From NCBI GenBank assembly GCA_020638795.1, contig JACKHW010000006.1, positions 124,001 to 188,000 on the forward strand: a DNA stretch of 64,000 bases. Direction: 5' to 3'. The stretch comes from Planctomycetota bacterium (GTDB lineage: Bacteria > Planctomycetota > UBA1135 > GCA-002748355). A model generated the notes under the pieces. The model was given only the letters and a program-made list of their open reading frames with translations, did not search any database and had not been told where the DNA came from. Both the position numbers and the translations under genes were made by a program. Every line of letters begins with the position of its first letter. Position 1 is the stretch's first letter. Positions 8,152 to 16,863 of this stretch are shown in pieces.

Positions 8152-9552
8152 ATGAGAACGACCACCGCCTTCGGTATCCACGTTGCTCTCCTGTGTGCGA
8201 TCACACTCTGGAGCTCGAACGCACACGCACAGTCTTCGGATTCGGAAAATGCAATGTCGCTCTTCTTGCAGGCGGAGCGCGCGGTGTTCGAAGGTCAGTA
8301 CGCCAAGGCGCTCACTCTGTACAAGCGCATCGCCGACAAGTACCCGACGACACTAGCCGGCGCGAAAGCCAAGATCCGCACGCGCGACAGCGCGTATCTC
8401 GGCCAAGCCGACGTCGTGCGCAATGGACCCTCGGAGAATCGCGTCGACGTCGTCATCACCGGCGACGGCTACATGTTCAAGCATCAGAAAGCGCTCGCGA
8501 ACCTCGCACGAGCGGTGCCCAAGCTGTTCGAACGGAACGAGACGCTCGGCGAGTACTACTCGTATCACAACTTCATTTGCGCGAACGTCGTCAGCAAGGA
8601 CGATGGGATCGACGCCAACGGTCGCGAATACGACACGGCACTCGGTGGCCACCAATCCGGCTACATCCAAGGACAGTGCAACTGTGACCACAAACTCGTC
8701 GCGCAGATGCTCGAGGAGGTCACGGGCAACGACGGCTTCGCGATCGTGTTCGTCAAACAGGGAGTTCTCGGAACGGGCGGTGGCGGCATCGCGACCGTCG
8801 GCGGACGCGGCGACAAGACGACGGTGCACGAGTGGGGTCACGCATTCGCCGGACTCTGCGACGAATACGCCCAGACAACGGGTCATCGCGATGGCAACCG
8901 GATCGGTACGAACGTCACGACCGACAAGAATCGCATTCCCTGGCAACACTTCCTCGACAAGAAGGTGCGCGGCATCGGCGTGTATCAAGGTGCGAACGGC
9001 ATGGAGCGCGGAGCGTGGAAACCGGTCGCTAGCGGTTGTGTCATGGAGAGCGGAGAACGCTTCTGCAAAGTCTGCCAAGAAGCACTCGTCCTCGAAATCC
9101 ATCGCTTCGTCGACCCGATCGATCGCTGTGAACCCGAAGCGCACTACAGCGAACGAACATCCGAAGAACACGCACGCGAGCCGCTCGTCCTCGATGAACC
9201 GCTACGATTCCGCGTCGAGACGATGCGGCCCGAGAAGCACGCGATCGAGCTTCGCTGGTACGTCGTACCGCGCGCACGCGCACCCAGAGTGCCTTCTCGC
9301 AGCAACATGAGCGACAGGCGAACTCGTGGCAAACTGGGAACACTCGACGCCAAGCCTCTCGAAGTCCAGCGCAACAAGTCGGGCAAGCACGAGTTCGTCC
9401 TGGCAGCGAAGTCCCTCGAGCCGGGCGAATACCGACTCTACTGTCGTGCGATCGACACCACCGAATACCCCGGGGACCCTGTCCCGTGGGTATTGGTCGA
9501 TGATGCCCAGCTGTTGCAATCCGAGCGCGCTTGGGACATCACGGTGCATTGA
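8152..9552 (+). CDS. Secreted metallopeptidase, family M64 (IgA peptidase-like)
   Basis: 466 residues. A signal peptide of about 26 residues ends AHAQ. A short helical repeat-like stretch (about 30-80, 'LTLYKRIADKYPTT') precedes the catalytic domain. The zinc site is HEWGH (His226, Glu227, His230) followed by a downstream Asp-Glu-Tyr, as expected for M64 peptidases, which include IgA-cleaving enzymes of gut bacteria. Several cysteines (CNC, CKVC) may form disulfides. The natural substrate here is unknown; IgA is only the family prototype. The gene is divergent from the selenoprotein gene, with 259 nt between their starts. The ATG at 8152 is chosen because it opens the signal peptide. A perfect 10-bp hairpin overlaps the stop codon. 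Confidence 0.85.
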   Translation: MRTTTAFGIHVALLCAITLWSSNAHAQSSDSENAMSLFLQAERAVFEGQYAKALTLYKRIADKYPTTLAGAKAKIRTRDSAYLGQADVVRNGPSENRVDVVITGDGYMFKHQKALANLARAVPKLFERNETLGEYYSYHNFICANVVSKDDGIDANGREYDTALGGHQSGYIQGQCNCDHKLVAQMLEEVTGNDGFAIVFVKQGVLGTGGGGIATVGGRGDKTTVHEWGHAFAGLCDEYAQTTGHRDGNRIGTNVTTDKNRIPWQHFLDKKVRGIGVYQGANGMERGAWKPVASGCVMESGERFCKVCQEALVLEIHRFVDPIDRCEPEAHYSERTSEEHAREPLVLDEPLRFRVETMRPEKHAIELRWYVVPRARAPRVPSRSNMSDRRTRGKLGTLDAKPLEVQRNKSGKHEFVLAAKSLEPGEYRLYCRAIDTTEYPGDPVPWVLVDDAQLLQSERAWDITVH

Positions 9553-9581
9553 TCCCGGTTCGTGAATCCATGAACCGGGAT
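9552..9581 (+). terminator. Hairpin at the end of the M64 gene
   Basis: A perfect 10-bp inverted repeat (ATCCCGGTTC at 9552-9561, GAACCGGGAT at 9572-9581) with a 10-nt loop begins at the last base of the M64 stop codon. There is no T-tract after it, so it may be a non-canonical terminator or 3'-end stabiliser. The next gene starts 30 nt later on the same strand. Confidence 0.55.
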
Positions 9582-9611
9582 GACCACACGAGTGAGCAAC
9601 GATAGAACGAA

Positions 9612-10565
9612 ATGACGACACTCTTCCCCAAGATCGAGCCCTTCGAGACCGGTCGACTCGATGTCGGTGATGGCCATGTCCTTGCGTATGAATGCTCGGG
9701 CAATCCCGACGGAAAGCCCGTCGTCTTCCTCCACGGCGGACCTGGCGCAGCGACGACATCCGATCACCGTCGATACTTCGACCCGTCCCGCTATCGAATC
9801 GTGCTGTTCGACCAACGCGGCTGTGGCAAGAGCACGCCTCACGCGTCCATCACCGCGAACACCACGAAACACCTCGTCGGCGACATCGAAGCCCTTCGAC
9901 AACGTCTCGGCATCGATCGCTGGCAAGTCTTCGGCGGATCCTGGGGGAGTACGCTCGCGCTCGCGTATGCACTCGCACACCGCGAACGCGTCACGGAACT
10001 CGTGCTGCGAGGCATCTTCACGTTTCGCAAGGCAGAAGTGGCGTGGCTCTTCGAGCGTGGAACGAACTGCCTGTTTCCCGATATTTGGGACGAGTTCTTG
10101 GCGCCCTTGAGTGTCGAAGAGCGAAGAGACGTCGTCGGCAGCTTCTACGAGCGACTGACGAGTGAGGACGACGATGTCCGACTCGAGGCAGCGCGTGCGT
10201 GGGCCGGATTCGAGTTCGGATTGATCACACTCCTACCGACGCCGGAGCTGCGTAGCGCAGCGATGGAGGATGGCTACGCCGAGGCCCTCGCACGTATCGA
10301 GTGTCACTACATGGTGCACGGAGGTTTCCTCGACCCTGACGACGAGTTGCTCGAAGGTGCAGCCGCGCTGACAGGGATTCCGACGACGATCGTACACGGA
10401 CGCTACGACGTGATCTGCCCCTGCGAAAGCGCATGGCTGCTCGCGCAGCGTATGCCGTGGGCCGATCTCGTCATCGTTCCCGACGCCGGACACTCGGCCG
10501 GAGAACCCGGCATCGTCCGAGCACTCGTCGACGCGACGAATCGCTACGCGGCGTCTGGCCAGTAA
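9612..10565 (+). CDS. pip: Proline iminopeptidase (peptidase family S33)
   Basis: 317 residues, the normal length for this alpha/beta hydrolase, which releases N-terminal proline from peptides in the cytoplasm. The oxyanion motif HGGPG is at 41-45, DQRGCGKS at 67-74, and the nucleophile Ser110 lies in GGSWGS. The acid is likely the Asp of GRYDVICP and the base the His of DAGHSAGEP near the C-terminus. All three catalytic elements are present. No signal peptide is seen. It follows the secreted M64 peptidase on the same strand, which fits a protein-degrading diet. The last 22 nt overlap the 3' end of the convergent gene at 10544-11329. Confidence 0.92.
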   Translation: MTTLFPKIEPFETGRLDVGDGHVLAYECSGNPDGKPVVFLHGGPGAATTSDHRRYFDPSRYRIVLFDQRGCGKSTPHASITANTTKHLVGDIEALRQRLGIDRWQVFGGSWGSTLALAYALAHRERVTELVLRGIFTFRKAEVAWLFERGTNCLFPDIWDEFLAPLSVEERRDVVGSFYERLTSEDDDVRLEAARAWAGFEFGLITLLPTPELRSAAMEDGYAEALARIECHYMVHGGFLDPDDELLEGAAALTGIPTTIVHGRYDVICPCESAWLLAQRMPWADLVIVPDAGHSAGEPGIVRALVDATNRYAASGQ

Positions 10566-11329
10566 CGCTCGCGCACGGTCGCGAGTTGGGTCAACCCGAA
10601 CTCCGCGTCGCTCTTCTTCGCTTCGTCGTCCAACTGCGCCTTGAACCTGGATTCGACGTCGTTCCAGACGCCATCGGCATCGGCATCGCCGAGCACGGCG
10701 AGGGCGATCGCTTCGTAGCCGCGGCCGAGCAGGACACCGAACGCTTCTTCACACGCATCAGCATCGAGCCCGTCCGCCGTGGCTGCCTGACGCGCGAAAT
10801 CCGTCGAAGTTCGAAAGCTGTCGAGTGCACCGTCAGGGCGCCCAAGACTCAACTCGTGCATCCCCTTGACCCAATACGCGATCGAGCGTGGATGCGGTGG
10901 TTTGCCGAGCTCTTCGCGCCAGGCGATGCAGCGTTCGGCGGTATCGAAACCGACCTGAAAGTGACGCTCTTCGCGAACGAGTCCGTCGGCAGGCCAACAA
11001 TCCGCGAGATCGGCGGCGAGATTGTAGGCGATGACATTGGCCGTATCCGTGCGCTTCGCCGCGTCTTCCGGGTCGCTCTCGGCCTTGGCCTGCGCGAGGC
11101 ACTCGTCGATACCTGCCTGCGCGACCTGCACGTAGACATCGAGATCGCGCGCGAACTCACGATCGAGGAACAGAGCCTGCCGCACGAACACGTAGAGGAC
11201 ACGACGCTCGAGTGGATCCTCGAAACTCTGGATCAACTCGAGCACATCGCCGGCGCCGCCCTTCGCAGCGCGCTGGATTGCCTCCTCGTGCTCGTCGAAG
11301 AATGCTTTCTGTTCGTCGAAGGTCTTCAT
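10544..11329 (-). CDS. Hypothetical soluble helical protein
   Basis: 261 residues from the ATG at 11329. No signal peptide or membrane segment. The sequence is rich in Ala, Glu, Asp and Leu with long predicted helices and a loose repeat-like texture reminiscent of TPR-type solenoids, but I cannot identify a named family. It overlaps the 3' end of the convergent proline iminopeptidase gene by 22 nt. Its start lies 47 nt from the divergent epimerase gene, so the two share a short promoter region. Function unknown. Confidence 0.7.
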   Translation of the reverse strand: MKTFDEQKAFFDEHEEAIQRAAKGGAGDVLELIQSFEDPLERRVLYVFVRQALFLDREFARDLDVYVQVAQAGIDECLAQAKAESDPEDAAKRTDTANVIAYNLAADLADCWPADGLVREERHFQVGFDTAERCIAWREELGKPPHPRSIAYWVKGMHELSLGRPDGALDSFRTSTDFARQAATADGLDADACEEAFGVLLGRGYEAIALAVLGDADADGVWNDVESRFKAQLDDEAKKSDAEFGLTQLATVRERYWPDAA

Positions 11330-11376
11330 GATCAGTCGTTTTACGCGAATACGACGGTTCGCGGTAACGTGACCTG

Positions 11377-12357
11377 ATGCGGATCTTCGTAACCGGTGCC
11401 ACCGGTTTCGTGGGAGGTTGGTTGGTTCGCAACTTGCTTGCCCGAGGTGATACGGTCGTGGCACTCGTACGCGACCGCCAGGATCGCATCCTGGGAGTCG
11501 AGCAATCGACCTCTGAGTGCACGAGGATCGAAGGCGATCTCGAGGACGAGACCGTGCTCGAAACCGGAGTGGATGCCTGTGACGCGGTCGTGCACCTGGC
11601 CGCGCTCGTTTCGTTTCGTCGGCGCGATCGAGCACGCATGCAGAGCATCAATGCCGAAGCAGCGCACGCGCTCGCGCGAATCGCCAAAGCTCGCGGAGTT
11701 CCGCGCTTCGTCCATGTATCGACCGTCTCGGCAATCGGGAAATCGAAACGACCCGTCGTCCTCGATGAAACTGCGCCATGGCCACCTCATGGCCTCGGCA
11801 TTGGCTATTGCGACAGCAAGCGACGTGGCGAGGACCTCGTGCTCGGTGAATGCGCATCGGGGTTCGAAGTCGTCGTCGTCAGCCCTTCGTCGATGTTCGG
11901 GCCTGGCGACCGTCGCAAGGGCAAGGGCTCGTTGGTCGATCGCGTCGCGCGCGGCAAGGTTCCCTTCTGCCCGCCCGGCGGATCGTGCTTCGCCGACGTG
12001 CGCGACGTGGCTCGTGGTATCGAAGCGGCTCTCGATCGGGGCGGCGCAGGCGAACGCTACATCCTCGGAGGCGAGAACTTGTGTGGACGCGCACTCCTGG
12101 CGAAGATCGCCGCAGCGACCAACGCCATCGCCCCGCGATGGACGATGCCGGACGCATGCCTCGCTGTCTTGCAGGGTCTCCAACGAGTCCACGAACGCCT
12201 CCGCGACTTCCATGGTCCACTGACTGCCGATCTGATCGCGTTATCACGGGGCTATTCGTGGTATTCGAGCCAAAAAGCCGAAGTCGAACTCGGTTACCGC
12301 CACCGACCGATCGATGATGCACTCCGTGAGACTGCCGCGTGGATCGCGGCGAGCTGA
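11377..12357 (+). CDS. NAD-dependent epimerase/dehydratase family protein
   Basis: 326 residues, extended short-chain dehydrogenase fold. The N-terminal nucleotide-binding motif is TGATGFVG (residues 6-13). A 'VVHLAALVSF' strand follows, the serine region is 'HVSTVSAIG', and the catalytic Tyr/Lys pair is in YCDSKRRGE. The length and motifs resemble the HpnA-like (hopanoid-associated) and dihydroflavonol reductase-like epimerases, but the substrate cannot be read from sequence. Its 3' end overlaps the GTG start proposed for the histidine kinase by 19 nt, so it is probably the first gene of a three-gene unit with the two-component pair. Confidence 0.85.
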   Translation: MRIFVTGATGFVGGWLVRNLLARGDTVVALVRDRQDRILGVEQSTSECTRIEGDLEDETVLETGVDACDAVVHLAALVSFRRRDRARMQSINAEAAHALARIAKARGVPRFVHVSTVSAIGKSKRPVVLDETAPWPPHGLGIGYCDSKRRGEDLVLGECASGFEVVVVSPSSMFGPGDRRKGKGSLVDRVARGKVPFCPPGGSCFADVRDVARGIEAALDRGGAGERYILGGENLCGRALLAKIAAATNAIAPRWTMPDACLAVLQGLQRVHERLRDFHGPLTADLIALSRGYSWYSSQKAEVELGYRHRPIDDALRETAAWIAAS

Positions 12358-13406
12358 AAAACACGGGTCTGTACCGAGCACGCTTCTGGAGCGCTACGAT
12401 CGGCGCGGTGTTGTCACTTCGTCGGTCGGTCATCTTCTTCTCGCTCATCGCGTTCTGCTTCGCGCAGGTGTTCTGGTGGTCCTTCTACGCGACTCGCCGC
12501 GCCAACGAATTGCGTCACGCAGCCGAAGCGCTGGGGAACCGACGATTCGACGACATCGCGCAGGCGTTCGGTGCACGGACACCGATGGAACTTCGGGAGA
12601 TCGCCGATCGACAGAGCCGGATGTTCTTGCTCGAGAGCGGCACCTTCGCGCTCCTCATCCTGCTCGTTGGTGGCATGTTCTGGCGAACGCTTCGTCGCGA
12701 AGACGAAATCCGCAAGGGACAAGACCGCTTCCTCGCCGGCGCGACGCACGAGTTGAAGACGCCACTCGCGACTCTCAAGCTCGGGCTCGAATCGCTCGGC
12801 AACGACCGCTTGCCGCTCGATGCGCGCCGGGAGTACCTCGCGCAGTTGTTGCCGGAAGTAGACCGACTGACGACCGGGATCGACAACGTGCTGACGGCAG
12901 CGGGGCTCCGAGTTGCACGCCCCAATCTCCAATGTGTCGTCGCGGATCTACGAGAAGACGCCCTACGCGCGATCGAAGTCATGCGAAACCCGAGTGAGAA
13001 TCACGGGGTACGACTCGAACTGCATGCATGCGAGCCGGTCTTCGTGCGCCGCGACGCAGGATCGATGCGCATCGTCTTTCACAACTTGCTCGACAACGCG
13101 ATCCGTTACTCGGCCGAAAACTCCACGTGCACGATCTCGCTCGCGGCGACCGAGCACGAAGTGTCCTGTCGCATCGCGGACGAAGGCCGTGGCATGACGC
13201 CCGACGAATGCCGCCAGGCATTCGAAGCGTTCTGGCGAGGGCGCGAAGACCACGTCGGCGGCACGGGCTTGGGCCTCCACCTCGCTCGCGAACTCGTTCG
13301 CGCCCACGGGGGAGAGATCACGCTCGAGAGCCCTGGAGCAGGGCAAGGAACGGTCGCTGAGATCACGTTGCCGCGAGTTCACGACACGACGAGTACCGAA
13401 TCATGA
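12339..13406 (+). CDS. Sensor histidine kinase
   Basis: Up to 355 residues from a GTG at 12339; GTG 12408 or TTG 12411 would give about 332 and remove the overlap with the upstream epimerase gene, so the start is uncertain. With the long start, membrane segments lie near 31-50 and 99-115, bounding a small extracytoplasmic region. The H-box is ATHELKTPLATLK with His137; the N-box is HNLLDNAIRYS; the G boxes are ADEGRGM and GTGLGLHLAR. All residues needed for autophosphorylation are present. There is no HAMP domain that I can recognise. The stop overlaps the ATG of the response regulator (ATGA), so the pair is translationally coupled. The signal sensed is unknown. Confidence 0.9.
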   Translation: MDRGELKNTGLYRARFWSATIGAVLSLRRSVIFFSLIAFCFAQVFWWSFYATRRANELRHAAEALGNRRFDDIAQAFGARTPMELREIADRQSRMFLLESGTFALLILLVGGMFWRTLRREDEIRKGQDRFLAGATHELKTPLATLKLGLESLGNDRLPLDARREYLAQLLPEVDRLTTGIDNVLTAAGLRVARPNLQCVVADLREDALRAIEVMRNPSENHGVRLELHACEPVFVRRDAGSMRIVFHNLLDNAIRYSAENSTCTISLAATEHEVSCRIADEGRGMTPDECRQAFEAFWRGREDHVGGTGLGLHLARELVRAHGGEITLESPGAGQGTVAEITLPRVHDTTSTES

Positions 13407-14086
13407 ACGCAGCGAGCCTGCTCGTCGTCGAGGACGAACATCTGCTGGGTCGCATGATTTGCGACAACCTGGCTCTGGACGGGCACGTGCCCGAACTCGC
13501 ACGCCGCGGAGACACGGCACTCGACCGCCTGCGGGAAGCACGCTTCGACCTCGTGATCCTCGACATCATGCTCCCGGGCATCAACGGATTCGAAGTCCTT
13601 CGATCGCTGCGGGCGGACGGCAACGAGACGCCGGTTCTCATTCTTTCGGCACGCAGCTCGGATGCGGATCGCATCCGCGGACTGGAGTACCGCGCCGATG
13701 ACTATCTGACGAAGCCGTTCAACATCAAAGAACTCCTGTTGCGCGTGCAAGCGTTGTTGCGACGTGCACGAACCGTGCACGAGATCGACACGATCGACAT
13801 CGGCGACAACCGGATCACGTTCGATCGTCACGAACTCGCCACGTGGGACGAACGAATCGTGGTCCTGTCACCGAGCGAAGCACGACTCCTCCGCACCTTG
13901 GTGCAGCATCGCGGAAGCGTCGTTTCGAGGAACGAACTCGTCGCCTCGACCTTCGGGCCGGGGATGGCCGCGACCGTCCGCACCCTCGACAACCTCGTCT
14001 CGAAGTTACGAAAAGCGATCGAGCGTGACGCCGCGAATCCCGTGCACCTCAAAACGGTGCGAGGCGTGGGCTATACGCTTACCTGA
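13403..14086 (+). CDS. Response regulator, OmpR/PhoB family
   Basis: 227 residues. Receiver domain with acidic residues Glu10/Asp11, phospho-acceptor Asp54 (ILDIMLPG), Ser82 and Lys104 (LTKPF), all conserved. The C-terminal winged helix ends with the usual 'VRGVGYTL' and contains 'DNLVSKLRKAIE', the recognition-helix region. It is the partner of the kinase at 12339-13406, with which it overlaps by 4 nt. Target genes are unknown; the adjacent epimerase gene is an obvious candidate because it sits in the same unit. Confidence 0.95.
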   Translation: MNAASLLVVEDEHLLGRMICDNLALDGHVPELARRGDTALDRLREARFDLVILDIMLPGINGFEVLRSLRADGNETPVLILSARSSDADRIRGLEYRADDYLTKPFNIKELLLRVQALLRRARTVHEIDTIDIGDNRITFDRHELATWDERIVVLSPSEARLLRTLVQHRGSVVSRNELVASTFGPGMAATVRTLDNLVSKLRKAIERDAANPVHLKTVRGVGYTLT

Positions 14087-14112
14087 CAGCGAGTTGACGC
14101 CAACGTTGCGAG

Positions 14113-14901
14113 TCACCAGAAGCGCTCGCTATGGATGTGCCCAGGAAGCCGCGTTCGGTGCTTGCGAAAGCCGCGTTCTTCGAGCAACAAAGTCGCGTCG
14201 GTGATCATCGCAGGGTTTCCGCACAAGAAGACCTGGCATCGTTCCGGCACGAGTTCGTGCCCGGTTGCCTCGCGATACAGGTCCGGCTCGAGAAGGCGCA
14301 GCACTCGCCCACGGTGCAAGCGGCCAAGTCCGTGATCCGCTTCGTCGGGCTCGACCGTCACCGTAGCGAGATACTCGAAATCGTCATCGATCGCAGCCAT
14401 CTGCTCGAACTCCTCGCGATACGCGAGGTCGTGGACGTAGCGTGCGCCGTGCACGAGCACGACGCGCCGGAACCGGTCGTGAACGGAACCACTTTTCAGC
14501 ATCGAACGGTATGGAGCGATCCCGGTCCCCGTACCGACGAGTACGAGTTCGTCGCTGTCCGGTGCCGCATCGAGCGTGAACTTTCCGTGCACTCGCGGCT
14601 CGACCCAAAGCGGGTCGCCGATTTCGAGGTCGAAGAGACCCGGAGTCAGGGCACCGCCCGGCACGAGTCTGACCAAGAACTCACAGGCGTCCGCATTCGG
14701 CGCCGATGCGAACGAGTACGCGTGTCGTACGAACTCACTCCCGTGATCCGTGAATGGCAGGCCGAGTCGCGTGAACTGACCGGGAACGAACGAGACGAGA
14801 GCATCGGGTCGCACGAAAAAACTCGCGAGCCCAGGGGCGAAGTCTCGGCGCGCGACCAGAACGGCGTTGGGTTCGAGGACTCTCGTCGGCGATCCACTCA
14901 T
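14113..14901 (-). CDS. Ferredoxin-NADP(+) reductase family protein
   Basis: 262 residues from the ATG at 14901. The N-terminal FAD-binding barrel has RHAYSFASAP (R-x-Y-S type) and a VPGQFTRLGL segment; the C-terminal NADP-binding half has GTGTGIAPYRSM and CGNPAMITD, and ends in an aromatic Trp. This layout matches bacterial Fpr-type ferredoxin/flavodoxin reductases (about 250-260 residues), which pass electrons between NADPH and ferredoxin or flavodoxin in the cytoplasm. It is convergent with the response regulator and divergent from the secreted protein gene at 14971. Confidence 0.9.
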   Translation of the reverse strand: MSGSPTRVLEPNAVLVARRDFAPGLASFFVRPDALVSFVPGQFTRLGLPFTDHGSEFVRHAYSFASAPNADACEFLVRLVPGGALTPGLFDLEIGDPLWVEPRVHGKFTLDAAPDSDELVLVGTGTGIAPYRSMLKSGSVHDRFRRVVLVHGARYVHDLAYREEFEQMAAIDDDFEYLATVTVEPDEADHGLGRLHRGRVLRLLEPDLYREATGHELVPERCQVFLCGNPAMITDATLLLEERGFRKHRTRLPGHIHSERFW

Positions 14902-14970
14902 GCTCCTCTCGTAGGATGAGAATCGCGAAAAGTCCGTGCGACGAACCGCCGTTTTTCGCTGGTATCCGCA

Positions 14971-16836
14971 ATGAGTCCACACGCGATCCGGACACTGGCG
15001 CAGGTCCATCCGCTCACCGTTCTCGCGCTGTTCGTCGCATCGGCCAAGACCCAAACGCCAGAGGAGATCGCAAGGCTCTCGGTCACCGTTCGAGACACGA
15101 ACGGGAAACCGGTGGCCGGAGCGACGATCGAGCGCTTCACCCGACCGGTTCCGGACCACGAAGGCATGGGAACCGCGAACTCGCTCCTCGGCACGTCGGA
15201 TGAGCACGGGCGCACGAGGCTCGACGTCGTAAGCGGTACCAACTACGGAGTTTGGGGCCATCGCTTCGTCGGCGCGGCAGCGGACGACGGAAGACGGGAC
15301 TACGAGGTGACGCGAACCGCCGAGAACTGCACCGACAGTCGTCCGGTTGCGCTCGAGTTCTTGCCTGAAACGCAACGCAGCGGGCCCGTCCATGTTCGCG
15401 GACTCACGGCATGGGAAACGCGTGGACCATTTCGAGTGCGGTTCGTGGCGCAAACCAGACACGTGTGGACGCGAGAAGTCGCCGTCGTTGACGACGTCGT
15501 AGAACTCCCGCCGATGCCACGCGCACGCAGGTCGATCGAAATCCTCGATGCGAAGCGTTCGGTCCTGCACGTCCTCGCGCTCGACGATCGCGTGGATTCC
15601 ATCGATGTTCCACCGCCAGGAAAAACGACCCTCGTCGTCAGGAACGGGTACCGAGGCGAACCGATCGCCGGCGCCGCAGTCGTCCGTCGTACGCGCGTCC
15701 ACGAAGACGCGCTCGGAAGAACGAACGAGCGCGGAGAACTCGAGATCGTACTGCCGGCGGGAACTGCTCCATCGACACTGCGAATCCTCGCGCGCGGTTT
15801 CGAGCGTGGTTTGGCCGCCGCCGCGGACGAACCCGACGCGACTCTATCACCGAAGAACACCTGGTTCGCGGACCTGCGTGCTGCTCCACAGGCCCGGTCC
15901 TTGCGGTTCGCGTTCGATGGTCGACCGTGCGCGAACCTCTGCGTCCGGCGTGCCGCCCGAGCATTTCGGTACACGGGAAGGACGAGTGGATCGAGTCTCA
16001 CGGATGCCATCCTCACGCGCACGGACGATGCGGGCATCGTCCGCGTCGACGGCGACGAAGCCCGGCGCGTCGAGGTCTACCTGCCGCTCGAACAGCGAAC
16101 GTCCTTCTTCGGTGACACTGCGTCGATAGTCCATCCACTCGTCTTCGTGTCCGATGACGGGACCTTGTCGACGATCGCACTCGACCAATTCCGTGTCGTC
16201 GAACTGTCCGTTACGCAGCCCGACGGATCCCCTTCATGCGGAACCGAGCTGTTGATCGTCGAATCGCCCGATCCGGCTTCGAGCCTCCGATGCGAAAGCA
16301 CGATGACCGACAGACGTGGACGCGCACGCGTCCTCCTGCCGAGCCAACGAATCATTCGCGTGCTCGCGATCGGCGACGCGCACCATGGACTGTTCGAACT
16401 CCGGATCCCGCGGCCTGTAGCCGACCGAGCGCTGCGCCCCGTGCGGCTCATGCTCGCCGAATCGTTCGTCGTCACGGGCCATGTCACGACCGACGAGTCC
16501 GGGAAACGCCCGACGATTCCGACCCAAGTCTTCTGTGCGCCACTTCAAGAAGGCGATTTGCGAGATCCCGCGAAGATCGGCACTCCGAAATTGCGAGAGG
16601 ATTGGCTGCACCAGGGTCCCGTCCAGAACAGCGAGGTCCTCTTCCAAATGCTGAACCTCGCGATGCGCCACGACGATCGCTTCCGGCGCCGTGGTCCGGA
16701 CTTCGAATACCGACTTCCGCGCGTTGCGTGGCGCTACCTCTTGCAGGCGTACGCAGTCCGGAGTGCGTTGAACGGAAGTCTCGAGGTCGACGTCACCGAC
16801 TCGAACGGATCGCACGTGATCCGGTTGCGCGAGTGA
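14971..16836 (+). CDS. Secreted protein with carboxypeptidase-regulatory-like (Ig/prealbumin-like) domains
   Basis: 621 residues. The N-terminus has a hydrophobic segment at about 12-27, a likely signal sequence. After it comes a 'LSVTVRDTNGKPVAGATIERF' type strand pair, typical of carboxypeptidase-regulatory-like or CNA-B-like beta-sandwiches, with a second similar unit around residues 219-240 ('YRGEPIAGAAVVRRTRV'). The rest is soluble and rich in Arg and Val, without a family I recognise. Such proteins often mix adhesion or stabilising domains; no catalytic motif is visible. It stands alone between ferredoxin reductase (divergent) and a secreted protein gene (convergent, 27 nt away). Function unknown. 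Confidence 0.75.
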   Translation: MSPHAIRTLAQVHPLTVLALFVASAKTQTPEEIARLSVTVRDTNGKPVAGATIERFTRPVPDHEGMGTANSLLGTSDEHGRTRLDVVSGTNYGVWGHRFVGAAADDGRRDYEVTRTAENCTDSRPVALEFLPETQRSGPVHVRGLTAWETRGPFRVRFVAQTRHVWTREVAVVDDVVELPPMPRARRSIEILDAKRSVLHVLALDDRVDSIDVPPPGKTTLVVRNGYRGEPIAGAAVVRRTRVHEDALGRTNERGELEIVLPAGTAPSTLRILARGFERGLAAAADEPDATLSPKNTWFADLRAAPQARSLRFAFDGRPCANLCVRRAARAFRYTGRTSGSSLTDAILTRTDDAGIVRVDGDEARRVEVYLPLEQRTSFFGDTASIVHPLVFVSDDGTLSTIALDQFRVVELSVTQPDGSPSCGTELLIVESPDPASSLRCESTMTDRRGRARVLLPSQRIIRVLAIGDAHHGLFELRIPRPVADRALRPVRLMLAESFVVTGHVTTDESGKRPTIPTQVFCAPLQEGDLRDPAKIGTPKLREDWLHQGPVQNSEVLFQMLNLAMRHDDRFRRRGPDFEYRLPRVAWRYLLQAYAVRSALNGSLEVDVTDSNGSHVIRLRE

Positions 16837-16863
16837 CGCCGACCATGACTTCGAGACGGTCCG

